Assembly (NCBI RefSeq): GCF_036345155.1 | Contig: NZ_CP107772.1 | Span: 682,001 to 746,000, forward strand | Direction: 5' to 3' | Length of the DNA stretch: 64,000 bases | Source: Streptomyces sp. NBC_00582 | GTDB lineage: Bacteria > Actinomycetota > Actinomycetes > Streptomycetales > Streptomycetaceae | Shown here: one piece after another, positions 1 through 7,920 of the stretch | How the letters are laid out: each line of letters begins with the position of its first letter | How positions within the stretch are numbered: the first letter of the stretch is position 1 | Translations under genes and position numbers: made by a program | The notes under the pieces: model-generated | What the model was told of the DNA's origin: nothing | Seen by the model: the letters and a program-made list of their open reading frames with translations, nothing else | Databases searched by the model: none

Positions 1-821
1 TTCGTGACCCGCAGGAACTCCAGCTTTTCCGCGTCGGCGGAACCCGCGGCCACCGTGTAGACGACGAGGCGGACGTCGCAGCCCGGGACGGTGAGCACGT
101 CGCAGTCGCACGTCACCTCGCCGACCTGGGGGTGCACGACGGTCTTGCGGGCCGAGACGTGCGGACCGACCGCACCCTCGTCCCACAGCCGGGTGAACTC
201 CGCGCTGTGGGAGCGCAGTTCCTCGACGAGGTCGATCAGTCCACGGTCGCGGGGGTAGGTGACGAGAGCCGTGCGCAGATCGGCGACGAGGGCGGGGCCC
301 AGGGCGTCGCCGGCCTGGTGCACGGGCCAGGCCGCGAGCCCTGAGGGCCCTGCGGTGAAGACAGCGCGCACCAGGTTCCGCTCGACGTGGGTCCGTGCGC
401 TGGGGTCGCCCAGCAGCACCGCCCATGCGGGGGTCCAGGACAGCAAGGTCCAGTCGGCGCTGAACACGCCCACGGGGAAGTCCCCGAGGCGAGCCAGCAT
501 CCGTTGGACCCCTGCTGGAACATGTGTGGAGATCGTCCCTTCCTGGGGAGGGAGGAGGCCGGCCAGCCGGTAGGCGTAATCGCGCTCCACCGGTTGCAGC
601 TGCAGGGCCCTGGCCAGGCTCGCGACGACCTGCGCCGAGGGGCTCGTGGCGCGCCCCTGCTCCAGTCGCACCACATAGTCGACCGACAGTCCTGCGAGCT
701 CGGCCAGCTCCTCGCGTCGCAACCCCACCGCACGGCGTCCGGGCCGCGAGGTCCGCCCGACGTCGAGGGGAGAAAGCCGGTCGCGCCAGCGGCGCAATGC
801 TGTGCCCAGGGTCTCGTCCAC
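1..821 (-). CDS. MmyB-type XRE-family transcriptional regulator (3' end cut by window edge)
   Basis: This open frame starts at a GTG (821-819) and runs off the left edge after 273 codons, so the C-terminus is missing. The N-terminal residues (about 1-70) form an XRE-type helix-turn-helix, with the family-typical stretch VGLRREELAELAGLSVDY and then RLEQGR. The rest matches the MmyB-like ligand-binding region of these actinobacterial regulators, for example GVFSADWTLLSWTPAWAVLLG and CDCDVLTVPG near the end. Family members are usually about 280-290 residues, so little should be lost. It lies divergently to the SDR gene with about 100 nt between them, the usual arrangement in which this family represses the neighbouring oxidoreductase in response to a small ligand. 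That regulatory link is an inference; the family assignment rests on motifs. Confidence 0.85.
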   Translation of the reverse strand, partial: MDETLGTALRRWRDRLSPLDVGRTSRPGRRAVGLRREELAELAGLSVDYVVRLEQGRATSPSAQVVASLARALQLQPVERDYAYRLAGLLPPQEGTISTHVPAGVQRMLARLGDFPVGVFSADWTLLSWTPAWAVLLGDPSARTHVERNLVRAVFTAGPSGLAAWPVHQAGDALGPALVADLRTALVTYPRDRGLIDLVEELRSHSAEFTRLWDEGAVGPHVSARKTVVHPQVGEVTCDCDVLTVPGCDVRLVVYTVAAGSADAEKLEFLRVT

Positions 822-923
822 TCGACCATTGTGTCCGCCGTGCAGCCGTCGTGCCTGGTACTGGCCGTCCTACCGTCGCAGGGGGCACTGGTTGTCCCCT
901 CGTCACGGGCCGAGAGTGAACGC

Positions 924-1619
924 ATGACCACCACATTCATCACAGGAGCCAACAAGTCCCTCGGGTACGAGACCGCCCGCCGATTGACCGAGGCCGGCCA
1001 CACCGTCCTCATCGGTGCGCGTGATCCGGAGCGCGGCCAGGCTGCCGCCGACGCGCTCGGTGCCCGTTTCGTCCAGATCGATGTGACGGACGACGCGTCG
1101 GTGGCTGCGGCCGCCGCCGACATCGAGGCGCGCGAGGGCAGCATCGACGTCCTGATCAACAACGCCGGTGTCTTCGGGACGCACAGCCCCGCCGACCGGA
1201 TCACGGCCGCTGACGCCAGTGAGGTGTTCGAGGTCAATGTCGTGGGGATCGTCCGGGTGACGCACGCGTTCCTGCCTCTGCTGCGCAAGTCAGCGAGCCC
1301 GGTGATCGTCAATGTGTCCAGCGGCATGGGGTCGTTCGCGGCCACCCACGACGCCGAGCGCGTCGAGTCGAGGAACCTCGCGCCGCTCTACACCGCGTCG
1401 AAGGCCGCGGTGACCATGCTGACCACGCAGTACGCGAAGTCGTGGCCGGACGTGAGAGTGAACGCGGCCGACCCGGGCTACACCGCGACCGACTTCAACG
1501 GGCACAGCGGCCCGCAGACGGTGACCGAGGGCACCGACGCGATCGTCGAACTCGCCACCATCGGGGCGGACGGCCCGACCGGAACCTTCCGGGACCGTCA
1601 CGGTGAGATGGCCTGGTGA
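924..1619 (+). CDS. SDR-family NAD(P)-dependent oxidoreductase
   Basis: A 231-residue classical short-chain dehydrogenase/reductase. It has the nucleotide-binding motif TGANKSLG (residues 7-14), the structural NNAG motif (79-82), a catalytic serine in NVSSG (about 132) and the YxxxK pair as Y156-K160 in YTASK. The PG motif after the active site is also present (ADPGYTATD). The ATG at 924 puts the TGxxxGxG-type loop at the usual distance from the N-terminus; the longer upstream frame reads across the divergent promoter region and is not used. Substrate cannot be told from sequence. Its divergent partner is the MmyB-type regulator, which probably controls it. There is no evident link to the ebo-like genes downstream beyond proximity. 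Confidence 0.9.
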   Translation: MTTTFITGANKSLGYETARRLTEAGHTVLIGARDPERGQAAADALGARFVQIDVTDDASVAAAAADIEAREGSIDVLINNAGVFGTHSPADRITAADASEVFEVNVVGIVRVTHAFLPLLRKSASPVIVNVSSGMGSFAATHDAERVESRNLAPLYTASKAAVTMLTTQYAKSWPDVRVNAADPGYTATDFNGHSGPQTVTEGTDAIVELATIGADGPTGTFRDRHGEMAW

Positions 1620-1654
1620 CCCGCCCCTGGGCCGGGGCCTTCCGGGCTCCAACT

Positions 1655-1671
1655 CCCCTGCACGGCAGGGG
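1655..1671 (+). terminator. Possible short terminator hairpin after the SDR gene
   Basis: CCCCTGC and GCAGGGG pair perfectly around a 3-nt loop, 36 nt after the SDR stop, followed by a short T-containing stretch (GTTGTTCG). It is a plausible factor-independent terminator but short. Confidence 0.4.
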
Positions 1672-1690
1672 CGTTGTTCGATCCGCCGTA

Positions 1691-1736
1691 CACACAGAGT
1701 CTTCACACAAAGGGCGATGTGAAGGTATCTGAAGGT
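1691..1736 (+). promoter_or_regulatory. Repeat-rich putative operator/promoter region upstream of the ebo-like operon
   Basis: Three overlapping symmetries sit 30-75 nt before the prenyltransferase ATG. CACACAGAG (1691-1699) recurs as CACACAAAG (1704-1712). CTTCACA (1701-1707) is mirrored by TGTGAAG (1718-1724). TGAAGGT occurs at 1720 and again at 1730, a 10-bp period. The stretch is clearly more AT-rich than its surroundings. This looks like a transcription-factor binding region; the factor is unknown. Confidence 0.4.
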
Positions 1737-1764
1737 TAAAGCAAGGGGCGTAGGGTGTCCGATC

Positions 1765-2700
1765 ATGCAAGGCCAGAACGACATCTCACGTTCCCCCCGT
1801 CTCGCCGATCTGGCGGCCCTCGTCCGCCTGCCCGCCGCGCTCAGCGTGCCCGGGGACGTGCTCGCCGGCGCGATGGCGAGCACCGGGCGCGTCCGCCCCC
1901 GTACCGCCGCCACGATGGCGTCGTCCGTCGCCCTCTACTGGGCCGGCATGGCGCTCAACGACTACGCGGACGCGACCGTGGACGCGGTGGAGCGCCCCGA
2001 GCGCCCCATACCCTCCGGCCGGGTCACCCGCCGCAGCGCACTGGCCACCGCCTGCGGGCTGACCGCCGCCGGTCTCGGCCTCGCCGCCCTGGCCGGCGGG
2101 CGCGCCGCGCTCGGGGTGGCGGTGCCGCTGACCGGGCTGGTCTGGGCGTACGACCTGCGTCTGAAGTCCACCGCCGCCGGGCCCGCCGCGATGGCGGGGG
2201 CGCGTGCGCTGAACGTGCTGGCCGGGGCCGAGCCCGGCCGCAGGGCCTCGGCACTCCCGGCCGCGATGCTGGTCGGCGCGCACACCTACACGGTCACGGC
2301 GCTGAGCCGCCACGAGGTGACGGGCGCGCCCCGTTCCGTACCGGCTTCGACGCTGGCCGGCACCGCGGCCACCGCCCTCGCCGCCGGGGCGCTCCCCCAC
2401 GCCGGGGCGCTTCCCTTACTACGGCGCACCGGACGCGGGAGGCCCGGCGGGCGGGCGGCCCGGATCGGTGCCGCCGCCGGGGCACTCGCCTATCTGACCA
2501 CGTACGGCGGCGCGCAGGCTCGGGCCGCCCACGACCCGTCCGCGGTGAACGTCCGGCAGGCCGTAGGCGCCGGCATCCTGTCGCTGATGCCCCTCCAGGC
2601 GGCGCTCACCGCGAGCGGCGGCGCCCCGGCCCTGGCCGGTCTGCTCGCCGCGGCCCATCCGGCGGCCCGTAGGCTGGCCCGGAAGGTGTCGCCCACGTGA
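1765..2700 (+). CDS. UbiA-family prenyltransferase, EboC-like (SCO3242-type)
   Basis: A 311-residue, Ala/Leu/Gly-rich, multi-spanning membrane protein. It carries the first aspartate-rich prenyl-diphosphate motif as NDYADATVD (around residues 64-72) and the second UbiA signature YDLRLKS (around 131-137). UbiA enzymes transfer a prenyl chain from a prenyl diphosphate to an acceptor within the membrane. In ebo clusters the EboC member is proposed to prenylate a small molecule so that it can be moved or anchored; that role is from family knowledge, not shown here. Codon 218 (2416-2418) is TTA, a rare codon that in Streptomyces makes translation depend on the bldA tRNA. The stop overlaps the next gene's GTG (GTGA), which implies translational coupling. 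Confidence 0.85.
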   Translation: MQGQNDISRSPRLADLAALVRLPAALSVPGDVLAGAMASTGRVRPRTAATMASSVALYWAGMALNDYADATVDAVERPERPIPSGRVTRRSALATACGLTAAGLGLAALAGGRAALGVAVPLTGLVWAYDLRLKSTAAGPAAMAGARALNVLAGAEPGRRASALPAAMLVGAHTYTVTALSRHEVTGAPRSVPASTLAGTAATALAAGALPHAGALPLLRRTGRGRPGGRAARIGAAAGALAYLTTYGGAQARAAHDPSAVNVRQAVGAGILSLMPLQAALTASGGAPALAGLLAAAHPAARRLARKVSPT

Positions 2701-3557
2701 GCGCTCCTCTCTCCCCGCCCGCGCGCCTGCGCTACGGCTTCGGGACCAACGGCTTCGCCCACCATCGGCTCGACGACGTCCTGACCGTCCTCGCCGACCT
2801 GGGCTACGACTCGGTCGGGCTCACCCTGGACCACGGCCATCTCGACCCCTTCGCCGTGGATCTGCCGCGCCGGGTCGATCGACTGGCGGCCAGGCTGGAC
2901 CGGTTGGGCCTCGCCGTCATGGTGGAGACCGGGGCGCCGTATCTGCTCGACCCCTGGCGGGGCCACGTCCCCACCCTCATGTGCGCACCCGGCGCCGAAC
3001 GGCGCCTGGACCTCCTCGCGCGGGCGGTGCGCATCGCGGCCGACCTGGGCGCCCCGGCCGTCCAGCTGGCCAGCGGGCCGGCTCCCGAAGGCGTCGCGGA
3101 GGAGGAGGCGTGGAAGCGGCTGGCCGCGGGCTGCGAGGAGATCCTGGAGGTCGCCCGCGAGCACGGGGTGGCACTCGGGTTCGAGCCCGAGCCGTACATG
3201 TTCGTCGACACCGTGCAGCGGGTGCTGGATCTGCGCCACCGCCTCGGCGAACCCGATCTGTTCGGTGTCACGCTCGACATCGGCCACGCCCACTGCGTCG
3301 AGGAAGCGCCCCTGCTCGACTGCGTGGCGCTGGCGGCACCGCACCTGGTCAACGTGCAGATCGAGGACATGCGGCGCGGGGTGCACCGGCACCTCGAACT
3401 CGGCACGGGCGAGATCGACTTCCCACCCGTCCTGGCAGCGCTGAAGGCCTCCGGCTATCACGGCCCCGTCTCGGTGGAGATCCAGGGCGCGTCGCTGAAC
3501 GCCCCCGAAGTCGCCCGGCGCTCACTGGAGTTCCTGCGGGCCGCCGAGCCGCGCTGA
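2697..3557 (+). CDS. Sugar phosphate isomerase/epimerase-like TIM-barrel protein
   Basis: 286 residues of the xylose-isomerase-like (AP endonuclease 2) TIM-barrel superfamily. Metal-ligand positions typical of the fold are visible: LGFEPEPY (glutamates in strand 5/6 region), VTLDIGHAHC (Asp/His), and VSVEIQG near the C-terminus (Glu). These enzymes use a divalent metal to isomerise or epimerise sugar-like substrates. The gene starts at a GTG overlapping the stop of the prenyltransferase and is cotranscribed with it. Actinobacterial ebo-like clusters often carry such a protein in addition to EboE; no EboD (dehydroquinate-synthase-like) gene is seen here, so this may take its place in making the sugar/cyclitol-type substrate. 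That substitution is an inference. Confidence 0.8.
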   Translation: MSAPLSPPARLRYGFGTNGFAHHRLDDVLTVLADLGYDSVGLTLDHGHLDPFAVDLPRRVDRLAARLDRLGLAVMVETGAPYLLDPWRGHVPTLMCAPGAERRLDLLARAVRIAADLGAPAVQLASGPAPEGVAEEEAWKRLAAGCEEILEVAREHGVALGFEPEPYMFVDTVQRVLDLRHRLGEPDLFGVTLDIGHAHCVEEAPLLDCVALAAPHLVNVQIEDMRRGVHRHLELGTGEIDFPPVLAALKASGYHGPVSVEIQGASLNAPEVARRSLEFLRAAEPR

Positions 3558-3597
3558 CGGCTCCCTCCTGTCCAATGGTTCGTCACTTCCTTTCCCG

Positions 3598-3615
3598 ATA
3601 CGGCTGTCGCCGTAT
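3598..3615. promoter_or_regulatory. Perfect inverted repeat upstream of the EboA-like gene
   Basis: ATACGGC and GCCGTAT form a perfect 7-bp dyad around TGTC in the only real gap inside the ebo-like run (3558-3642). It is followed by an AT-rich stretch and a strong GGAGG at 3630-3634. It could be an operator for an internal promoter or a small attenuating hairpin. Confidence 0.45.
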
Positions 3616-3642
3616 GCATATCCGACATAGGAGGCATGTGTC

Positions 3643-4374
3643 GTGGACCCACGCATCCCGATCGCCCTCGATCAGCGGCTAACCGCGGGCGCGGCGGCCT
3701 GGCTGGCCGACGCGGTCGCCCGGGTGGGCGCGGATCCGGCGGCCGTTCGCGGCATCTTCCCTGCTGTGGGCCGGCACTGCGGGCGCGGCCCGCTGATCGC
3801 CGGCTGGACGGTGGCGGACGCCGCCCGCGCCCGGCTGCTCGCCGCGCTGCCGCTCAGCGGCACGGCGCTCGTGGAGGAGATCACCGCCCTGCACCGGTAC
3901 GGCGACGGTGCCGAGCAACGGGCGGTGCTGCGCTCCCTGGACCTACTGGAGGAAACGGACGCGACCTTCGCCGATCGAGGGCTGCCCCTGGTGCGGGCGG
4001 CCCTGCGGAGCAACGACACCGACCTGATCGAGGCGGCCCTCGGACCGTACGCCGCCCGCCATCTGGACGACGGAAGCTACCGGCAGGCCGTGCTGAAGAG
4101 CGTCTTCTGCGGCATCCCGCTCGCCCGGGTCGCCGGAATGGCGGAGCGCGCCGACCGTGAACTCGCCCGCATGCTGGTCGACTTCGCCCATGAGCGGGTC
4201 GCCGCGGGCCGTGACGTCCCGGCCGACGTCTGGCCGGTCGTCCGCGCCCACCCCGGCACGCTGGAGGCCTCCGGGCTGCCCGCCGAGACCGAGTCCTCCC
4301 ATCCCGACCGCCGTGACGCGGCCGTACGGGCCCTGGCCGCCTTCTCCGCCACCGCACCCGCAGGAGCCGTCTGA
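3643..4374 (+). CDS. EboA-domain protein
   Basis: A 243-residue protein, predicted soluble and alpha-helical, matching the EboA family by its context and by helical blocks such as DEYAARHLDD-like and VFCGIPLARVAGMAERAD. In that family the latter conserved patch follows a KSVFCG element, seen here at residues 151-155. EboA has no assigned biochemical activity. It is a constant member of ebo clusters, which are thought to help carry a secondary-metabolite precursor across or to the membrane. The GTG start at 3643 is supported by GGAGG eight bases upstream. The stop codon shares one base with the ATG of the TatD-like gene (TGATG). Family assignment is moderate to strong; function is unknown. Confidence 0.75.
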   Translation: MDPRIPIALDQRLTAGAAAWLADAVARVGADPAAVRGIFPAVGRHCGRGPLIAGWTVADAARARLLAALPLSGTALVEEITALHRYGDGAEQRAVLRSLDLLEETDATFADRGLPLVRAALRSNDTDLIEAALGPYAARHLDDGSYRQAVLKSVFCGIPLARVAGMAERADRELARMLVDFAHERVAAGRDVPADVWPVVRAHPGTLEASGLPAETESSHPDRRDAAVRALAAFSATAPAGAV

Positions 4375-5228
4375 TGCGTATCTTCGACCCCCACATCCAC
4401 ATGACCTCCCGCACCACCGACGACTACGAGGCCCTGTACGCGGCCGGGGTCCGGGCGGTGGTCGAGCCGTCGTTCTGGCTCGGCCAGCCGCGCACCTCCG
4501 TGGACAGCTTCACCGACTACTTCGACGCGCTGCTCGGCTGGGAGCCGTACCGCGCCGCGCAGTTCGGCATCCGGCACCACTGCACGATCGCCCTCAATCC
4601 GAAGGAGGCCAACGACCCGCGCTGCGCCGGGGTGCTGGACGTGCTGCCGCGCTATCTCGCCAAGGACGGGGTGGTGGCCGTCGGGGAGATCGGCTACGAC
4701 TCCATGACGCCCGAGGAGGACGAGGCGCTGGCCCGTCAGCTGGCCCTCGCCGTCGAGCACGGACTGCCGGTGCTGGTGCACACCCCGCATCGCGACAAGG
4801 CCGCCGGTACCCGCCGCACGCTCGACGTGGTCCGCGAGTCCGGGATCCCGCCCGAGCACGTCCTCGTCGACCACCTCAACGAACTCACCGTCGCCATGGT
4901 GGCCGACAGCGGCTGCTGGATGGGCTTCTCCATCTACCCGGACACCAAGATGAGCGAGGACCGCATGGTGCGGATCCTCCAAGAGCACGGTACGGCGCGG
5001 ATGTTGGTCAACTCCGCCGCCGACTGGGGCCGCAGCGACCCCCTGAAGACCCGGAAGACCGCCGACGCGATGCTGGCCGCCGGTTTCGACGAGGACACCG
5101 TCGACCAGGTGATGTGGCGCAACCCGGTGGCGTTCTACGGGCAGAGCGGCCGGCTCGACCTCGAGGACGTCAAGGCCGACGACAGCGCCCTGTTCGAGGG
5201 CAACTCCGTCAAACGCGGCGGGGAGTGA
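4374..5228 (+). CDS. TatD-family metal-dependent hydrolase, EboB-like
   Basis: 284 residues of the amidohydrolase/TatD superfamily. Metal-binding motifs are in order: HIH at residues 7-9 (FDPHIHM), VGEIGYD around 102-108, HTPH around 138-141, DHLNE around 165-169, and SAADWG around 215-220 in place of the usual TDAP-type acidic end, with an Asp still present. TatD proteins are metal-dependent nucleases or hydrolases; the EboB branch is metabolically linked to the ebo cluster and its substrate is unknown. It begins one base inside the stop of the EboA-like gene and is followed by the EboE-like gene after 7 nt, so it is in the same transcript. Confidence 0.85.
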   Translation: MRIFDPHIHMTSRTTDDYEALYAAGVRAVVEPSFWLGQPRTSVDSFTDYFDALLGWEPYRAAQFGIRHHCTIALNPKEANDPRCAGVLDVLPRYLAKDGVVAVGEIGYDSMTPEEDEALARQLALAVEHGLPVLVHTPHRDKAAGTRRTLDVVRESGIPPEHVLVDHLNELTVAMVADSGCWMGFSIYPDTKMSEDRMVRILQEHGTARMLVNSAADWGRSDPLKTRKTADAMLAAGFDEDTVDQVMWRNPVAFYGQSGRLDLEDVKADDSALFEGNSVKRGGE

Positions 5229-5235
5229 GCCCGAG

Positions 5236-6441
5236 TTGCGCTTCCGACACGGCGACGGCACCACCGTCCACCTCGCCTACTGCAGCAACGTCCACCAGGC
5301 GGAGGACCTGGACGGGGTGGTACGCCAGCTCGCCTCCCACGCCGAGCCGGTCCGGGAGGCACTCGGCGCCGATCTGCTCGGCATCGGGCTGTGGCTGGCC
5401 CGGGACGTGGTCACCGAGCTGTCCGCCCGGCCCGGGGCCGTACGCCGGCTGCGCACCGAGCTGACCGCCCGCGGCCTGGAGACCGTCACCCTCAACGCCT
5501 TCCCCTACGAGGGCTTCCACCGCGAGGTGGTCAAGAAGGACGTCTACCGTCCCGACTGGACCGACCCCGCCCGGCTGCACTACACCGTCGACTGCGCCCG
5601 GGTCCTCGCCGGGCTGCTCCCCGACGACGCGCGGCGCGGCAGTGTCTCCACCCTCCCGCTGGCCTGGCGCACCCCCTGGCCGACGGAGGCGCGCGACACC
5701 GCACGTCGAGCACTGGACCAACTTGCCCTACAAATGGCTGAGTTGGAGCGTGAGACGGGTCGTGCGATCCGGGTCGGCTTCGAACCGGAGCCGGGCTGCG
5801 TGGTGGAGAACACCATCCAGGCAGCCCGTGAGCTCGGCGGGCTGGACCCCGAACGGCTCGGTGTCTGTCTGGACACCTGCCATCTCGCCGTGCAGTTCGA
5901 GAACCCGGCGCGGGCACTGCGCCGCCTCGCCGACGCCGGCCTCCCGGTCGTCAAGGTGCAGGCCTCCAGCGCCCTCCAGGCCGACGACCCCGCCGATCCC
6001 GAAGCACGCGGGGCCCTCGCCCGGTTCGCCGAACCCCGCTTCCTGCACCAGACGCGCACCGTCCCGCGCGGCAGCGACAGCGTCAGCGGAGTGGACGACC
6101 TCCCGGACGCCCTGGCCGGCGGCCTCGACCCCGGCGCCCCCTGGCGGGTGCACTTCCACGCGCCGCTGCACGCCGCACCCGAACCTCCCCTGAGCACCAC
6201 GGCTGCCGAACTGACCACCGCCCTGCGGGAATTGCTCGGCGGTCCGCAAGCGGTCTGTGACCACGTCGAGGTGGAGACCTACACCTGGTCCGTCCTGCCC
6301 GAACAGCTGCGGCCGCGTAACCGTGAGGGCCTGGTCGCCGGGATCGCCGCCGAACTGGCCTGGTCCCGCGACCGGTTCGAGGAACTCGGCCTCGTCGCGG
6401 CAGCCGGCCCCGCCCGCCCCCGAAAGGAGCCCGTCACATGA
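5236..6441 (+). CDS. Metabolite traffic protein EboE-like (TIM-barrel)
   Basis: 401 residues. Family-typical beginning MRFRHGDGTTVHLAYCSNVH, giving the TTG at 5236 as the start, with GGGGAG about ten bases upstream. Later motifs include NAFPYEGFH, VGFEPEPGCVVENT and GVCLDTCHLAVQFE, which match the metal-site strands of the xylose-isomerase-like barrel in EboE proteins. In studied ebo systems this protein is needed for movement of a natural-product intermediate rather than for a defined reaction. The stop overlaps the ATG of the next gene (ATGA). The TTG start is unusual, but no ATG or GTG lies at a better distance. Confidence 0.85.
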   Translation: MRFRHGDGTTVHLAYCSNVHQAEDLDGVVRQLASHAEPVREALGADLLGIGLWLARDVVTELSARPGAVRRLRTELTARGLETVTLNAFPYEGFHREVVKKDVYRPDWTDPARLHYTVDCARVLAGLLPDDARRGSVSTLPLAWRTPWPTEARDTARRALDQLALQMAELERETGRAIRVGFEPEPGCVVENTIQAARELGGLDPERLGVCLDTCHLAVQFENPARALRRLADAGLPVVKVQASSALQADDPADPEARGALARFAEPRFLHQTRTVPRGSDSVSGVDDLPDALAGGLDPGAPWRVHFHAPLHAAPEPPLSTTAAELTTALRELLGGPQAVCDHVEVETYTWSVLPEQLRPRNREGLVAGIAAELAWSRDRFEELGLVAAAGPARPRKEPVT

Positions 6442-7811
6442 CACGACTCGTCGTCCTCGACATCGTCGGCCTCACACCCCGCCTGCTGCGCCACATGCCG
6501 GCCGTCTCCGCCGTCGCCGAACAGGGTTTCCAGGCCCGGCTGGACACCGTTCTGCCCGCCGTGACCTGCTCCGTGCAGTCCACCCTCCTCACCGGCGCTC
6601 CGCCCTCCGAGCACGGTGTCGTCGGCAACGGCTGGTACTTCCGCGACCTCGGCGAGGTCCTGCTGTGGCGCCAGCACAACGCCCTGGTCGGCGGCGAGAA
6701 GCTCTGGGACGCCGCCCGCCGCTCCCGGCCCGACTACACGGTCGCCAACGTCTGCTGGTGGTACGCCATGGGCGCCGACGTGGACTTCACCGTCACCCCC
6801 CGCCCCGTGTACTACTCCGACGGCCGCAAGGAACCCGACTGCTACACCCGGCCGCCCGCGCTGCACGACGAACTCACCAGCAGACTGGGCACGTTCCCCC
6901 TCTTCACCTACTGGGGGCCCAACGCGGGCCTGCCCTCCACCCAGTGGATCCTCGCCGCCGCCCGCCAGATCTTCGACGAGCACCGCCCCGACCTGACGCT
7001 GGTCTACGTACCGCACCTGGACTACGAGCCCCAGCGCACCGGCCCCGGCTCGCCGCAGTCGGCGCGCGAGGCCCGCCGCCTCGACGACGCGCTGCGCCCC
7101 CTCCTGGAACACTTCCGCCGCGAGGACGCCACCGTCGTGATCCTCAGCGAGTACGGCATCGCGCCCGCGTCCCGCCCGGTCGACATCAACCGCGCACTGC
7201 GCCGGGCCGGACTGCTGGAGGTCCACACCCAGGACGGCATGGAGTACCTCGACCCGATGACGTCCCGCGCCTTCGCGGTCGCCGACCACCAGATCGCCCA
7301 TGTCTACGTCCGCGACCCCGCCGACCTCGCCAAGACCACCGAGATCGTCGCAGGACTCGACGGGGTGGACGAGGTGCTCGACGAGCAGGGCAAGGCCCGG
7401 CACGGGCTCGCGCACGAACGCTCGGGCGAACTGGTCGCGGTGGCGGAGTCCGACGCCTGGTTCACGTACTACTACTGGCTGGACGACGAGCGCGCCCCGG
7501 ACTTCGCCCGCCAGGTCGAGATCCACCGCAAACCCGGCTACGACCCCGCCGAACTCCTCTACGACCCCGCCGTCCCCGGCGTCAAGGCACGCGCCCTCGG
7601 CCAGGTCGCGCGCAAGAAGGCCGGCCTGCGCTACCGCATCCGGACCGTCCCGCTGGACCCCTCGGGCGTCCGCGGCAGCCACGGCCGGCTCCCCGAGGAC
7701 CCGCAGGACAGCCCCGTCCTGCTGTGCTCAAGGCCCGGCCCCGCGCGCGACAGGATCGCCGCGACCGAGGTCAAGGACCTGCTCCTCGGCCTGGCCGGCA
7801 TCACCGGCTGA
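6438..7811 (+). CDS. Alkaline phosphatase superfamily / nucleotide pyrophosphatase-like protein, EboF-like
   Basis: 457 residues related to the type I phosphodiesterase/nucleotide pyrophosphatase branch of the alkaline phosphatase superfamily. The first metal Asp is in LDIVG (residue 8). The nucleophile region is LPAVTCSVQSTLLTG (about 37-51), matching the TVTxPxHTTLLTG pattern with Thr as the likely nucleophile. A further metal-site segment is VPHLDYEPQ (about 194-202). The usual SDHG motif is replaced by SEYG (about 235-238), so the metal site differs from classical NPPs. It is the last gene of the ebo-like run and is translationally coupled to EboE. It may hydrolyse a phosphoester of the transported metabolite; that is inference. 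Confidence 0.8.
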   Translation: MTRLVVLDIVGLTPRLLRHMPAVSAVAEQGFQARLDTVLPAVTCSVQSTLLTGAPPSEHGVVGNGWYFRDLGEVLLWRQHNALVGGEKLWDAARRSRPDYTVANVCWWYAMGADVDFTVTPRPVYYSDGRKEPDCYTRPPALHDELTSRLGTFPLFTYWGPNAGLPSTQWILAAARQIFDEHRPDLTLVYVPHLDYEPQRTGPGSPQSAREARRLDDALRPLLEHFRREDATVVILSEYGIAPASRPVDINRALRRAGLLEVHTQDGMEYLDPMTSRAFAVADHQIAHVYVRDPADLAKTTEIVAGLDGVDEVLDEQGKARHGLAHERSGELVAVAESDAWFTYYYWLDDERAPDFARQVEIHRKPGYDPAELLYDPAVPGVKARALGQVARKKAGLRYRIRTVPLDPSGVRGSHGRLPEDPQDSPVLLCSRPGPARDRIAATEVKDLLLGLAGITG

Positions 7812-7851
7812 CTGCCGATCGCGCCCCCCGCGTCCGCAGTCGGATCACTCT

Positions 7852-7902
7852 CCGATCACGCCTCCCCCGATCGCCTCCCGATCGCCCTCCGATCCCCCGA
7901 CC
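7852..7902 (+). promoter_or_regulatory. 11-bp-phased CCGATC direct repeats upstream of the P450
   Basis: CCGATC starts at 7852, 7867, 7878 and 7889, with a degenerate CCGACC at 7897. The 7867, 7878 and 7889 copies are exactly 11 bp apart (CCGATCGCCTC then CCGATCGCCCT). Further GATC-containing copies occur at 7816 and 7842. Direct repeats at one helical turn are characteristic of SARP and some response-regulator sites. Together they fill most of the gap before the P450 ATG. Confidence 0.45.
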
Positions 7903-7920
7903 ACCGGAAGACCCCCCACC

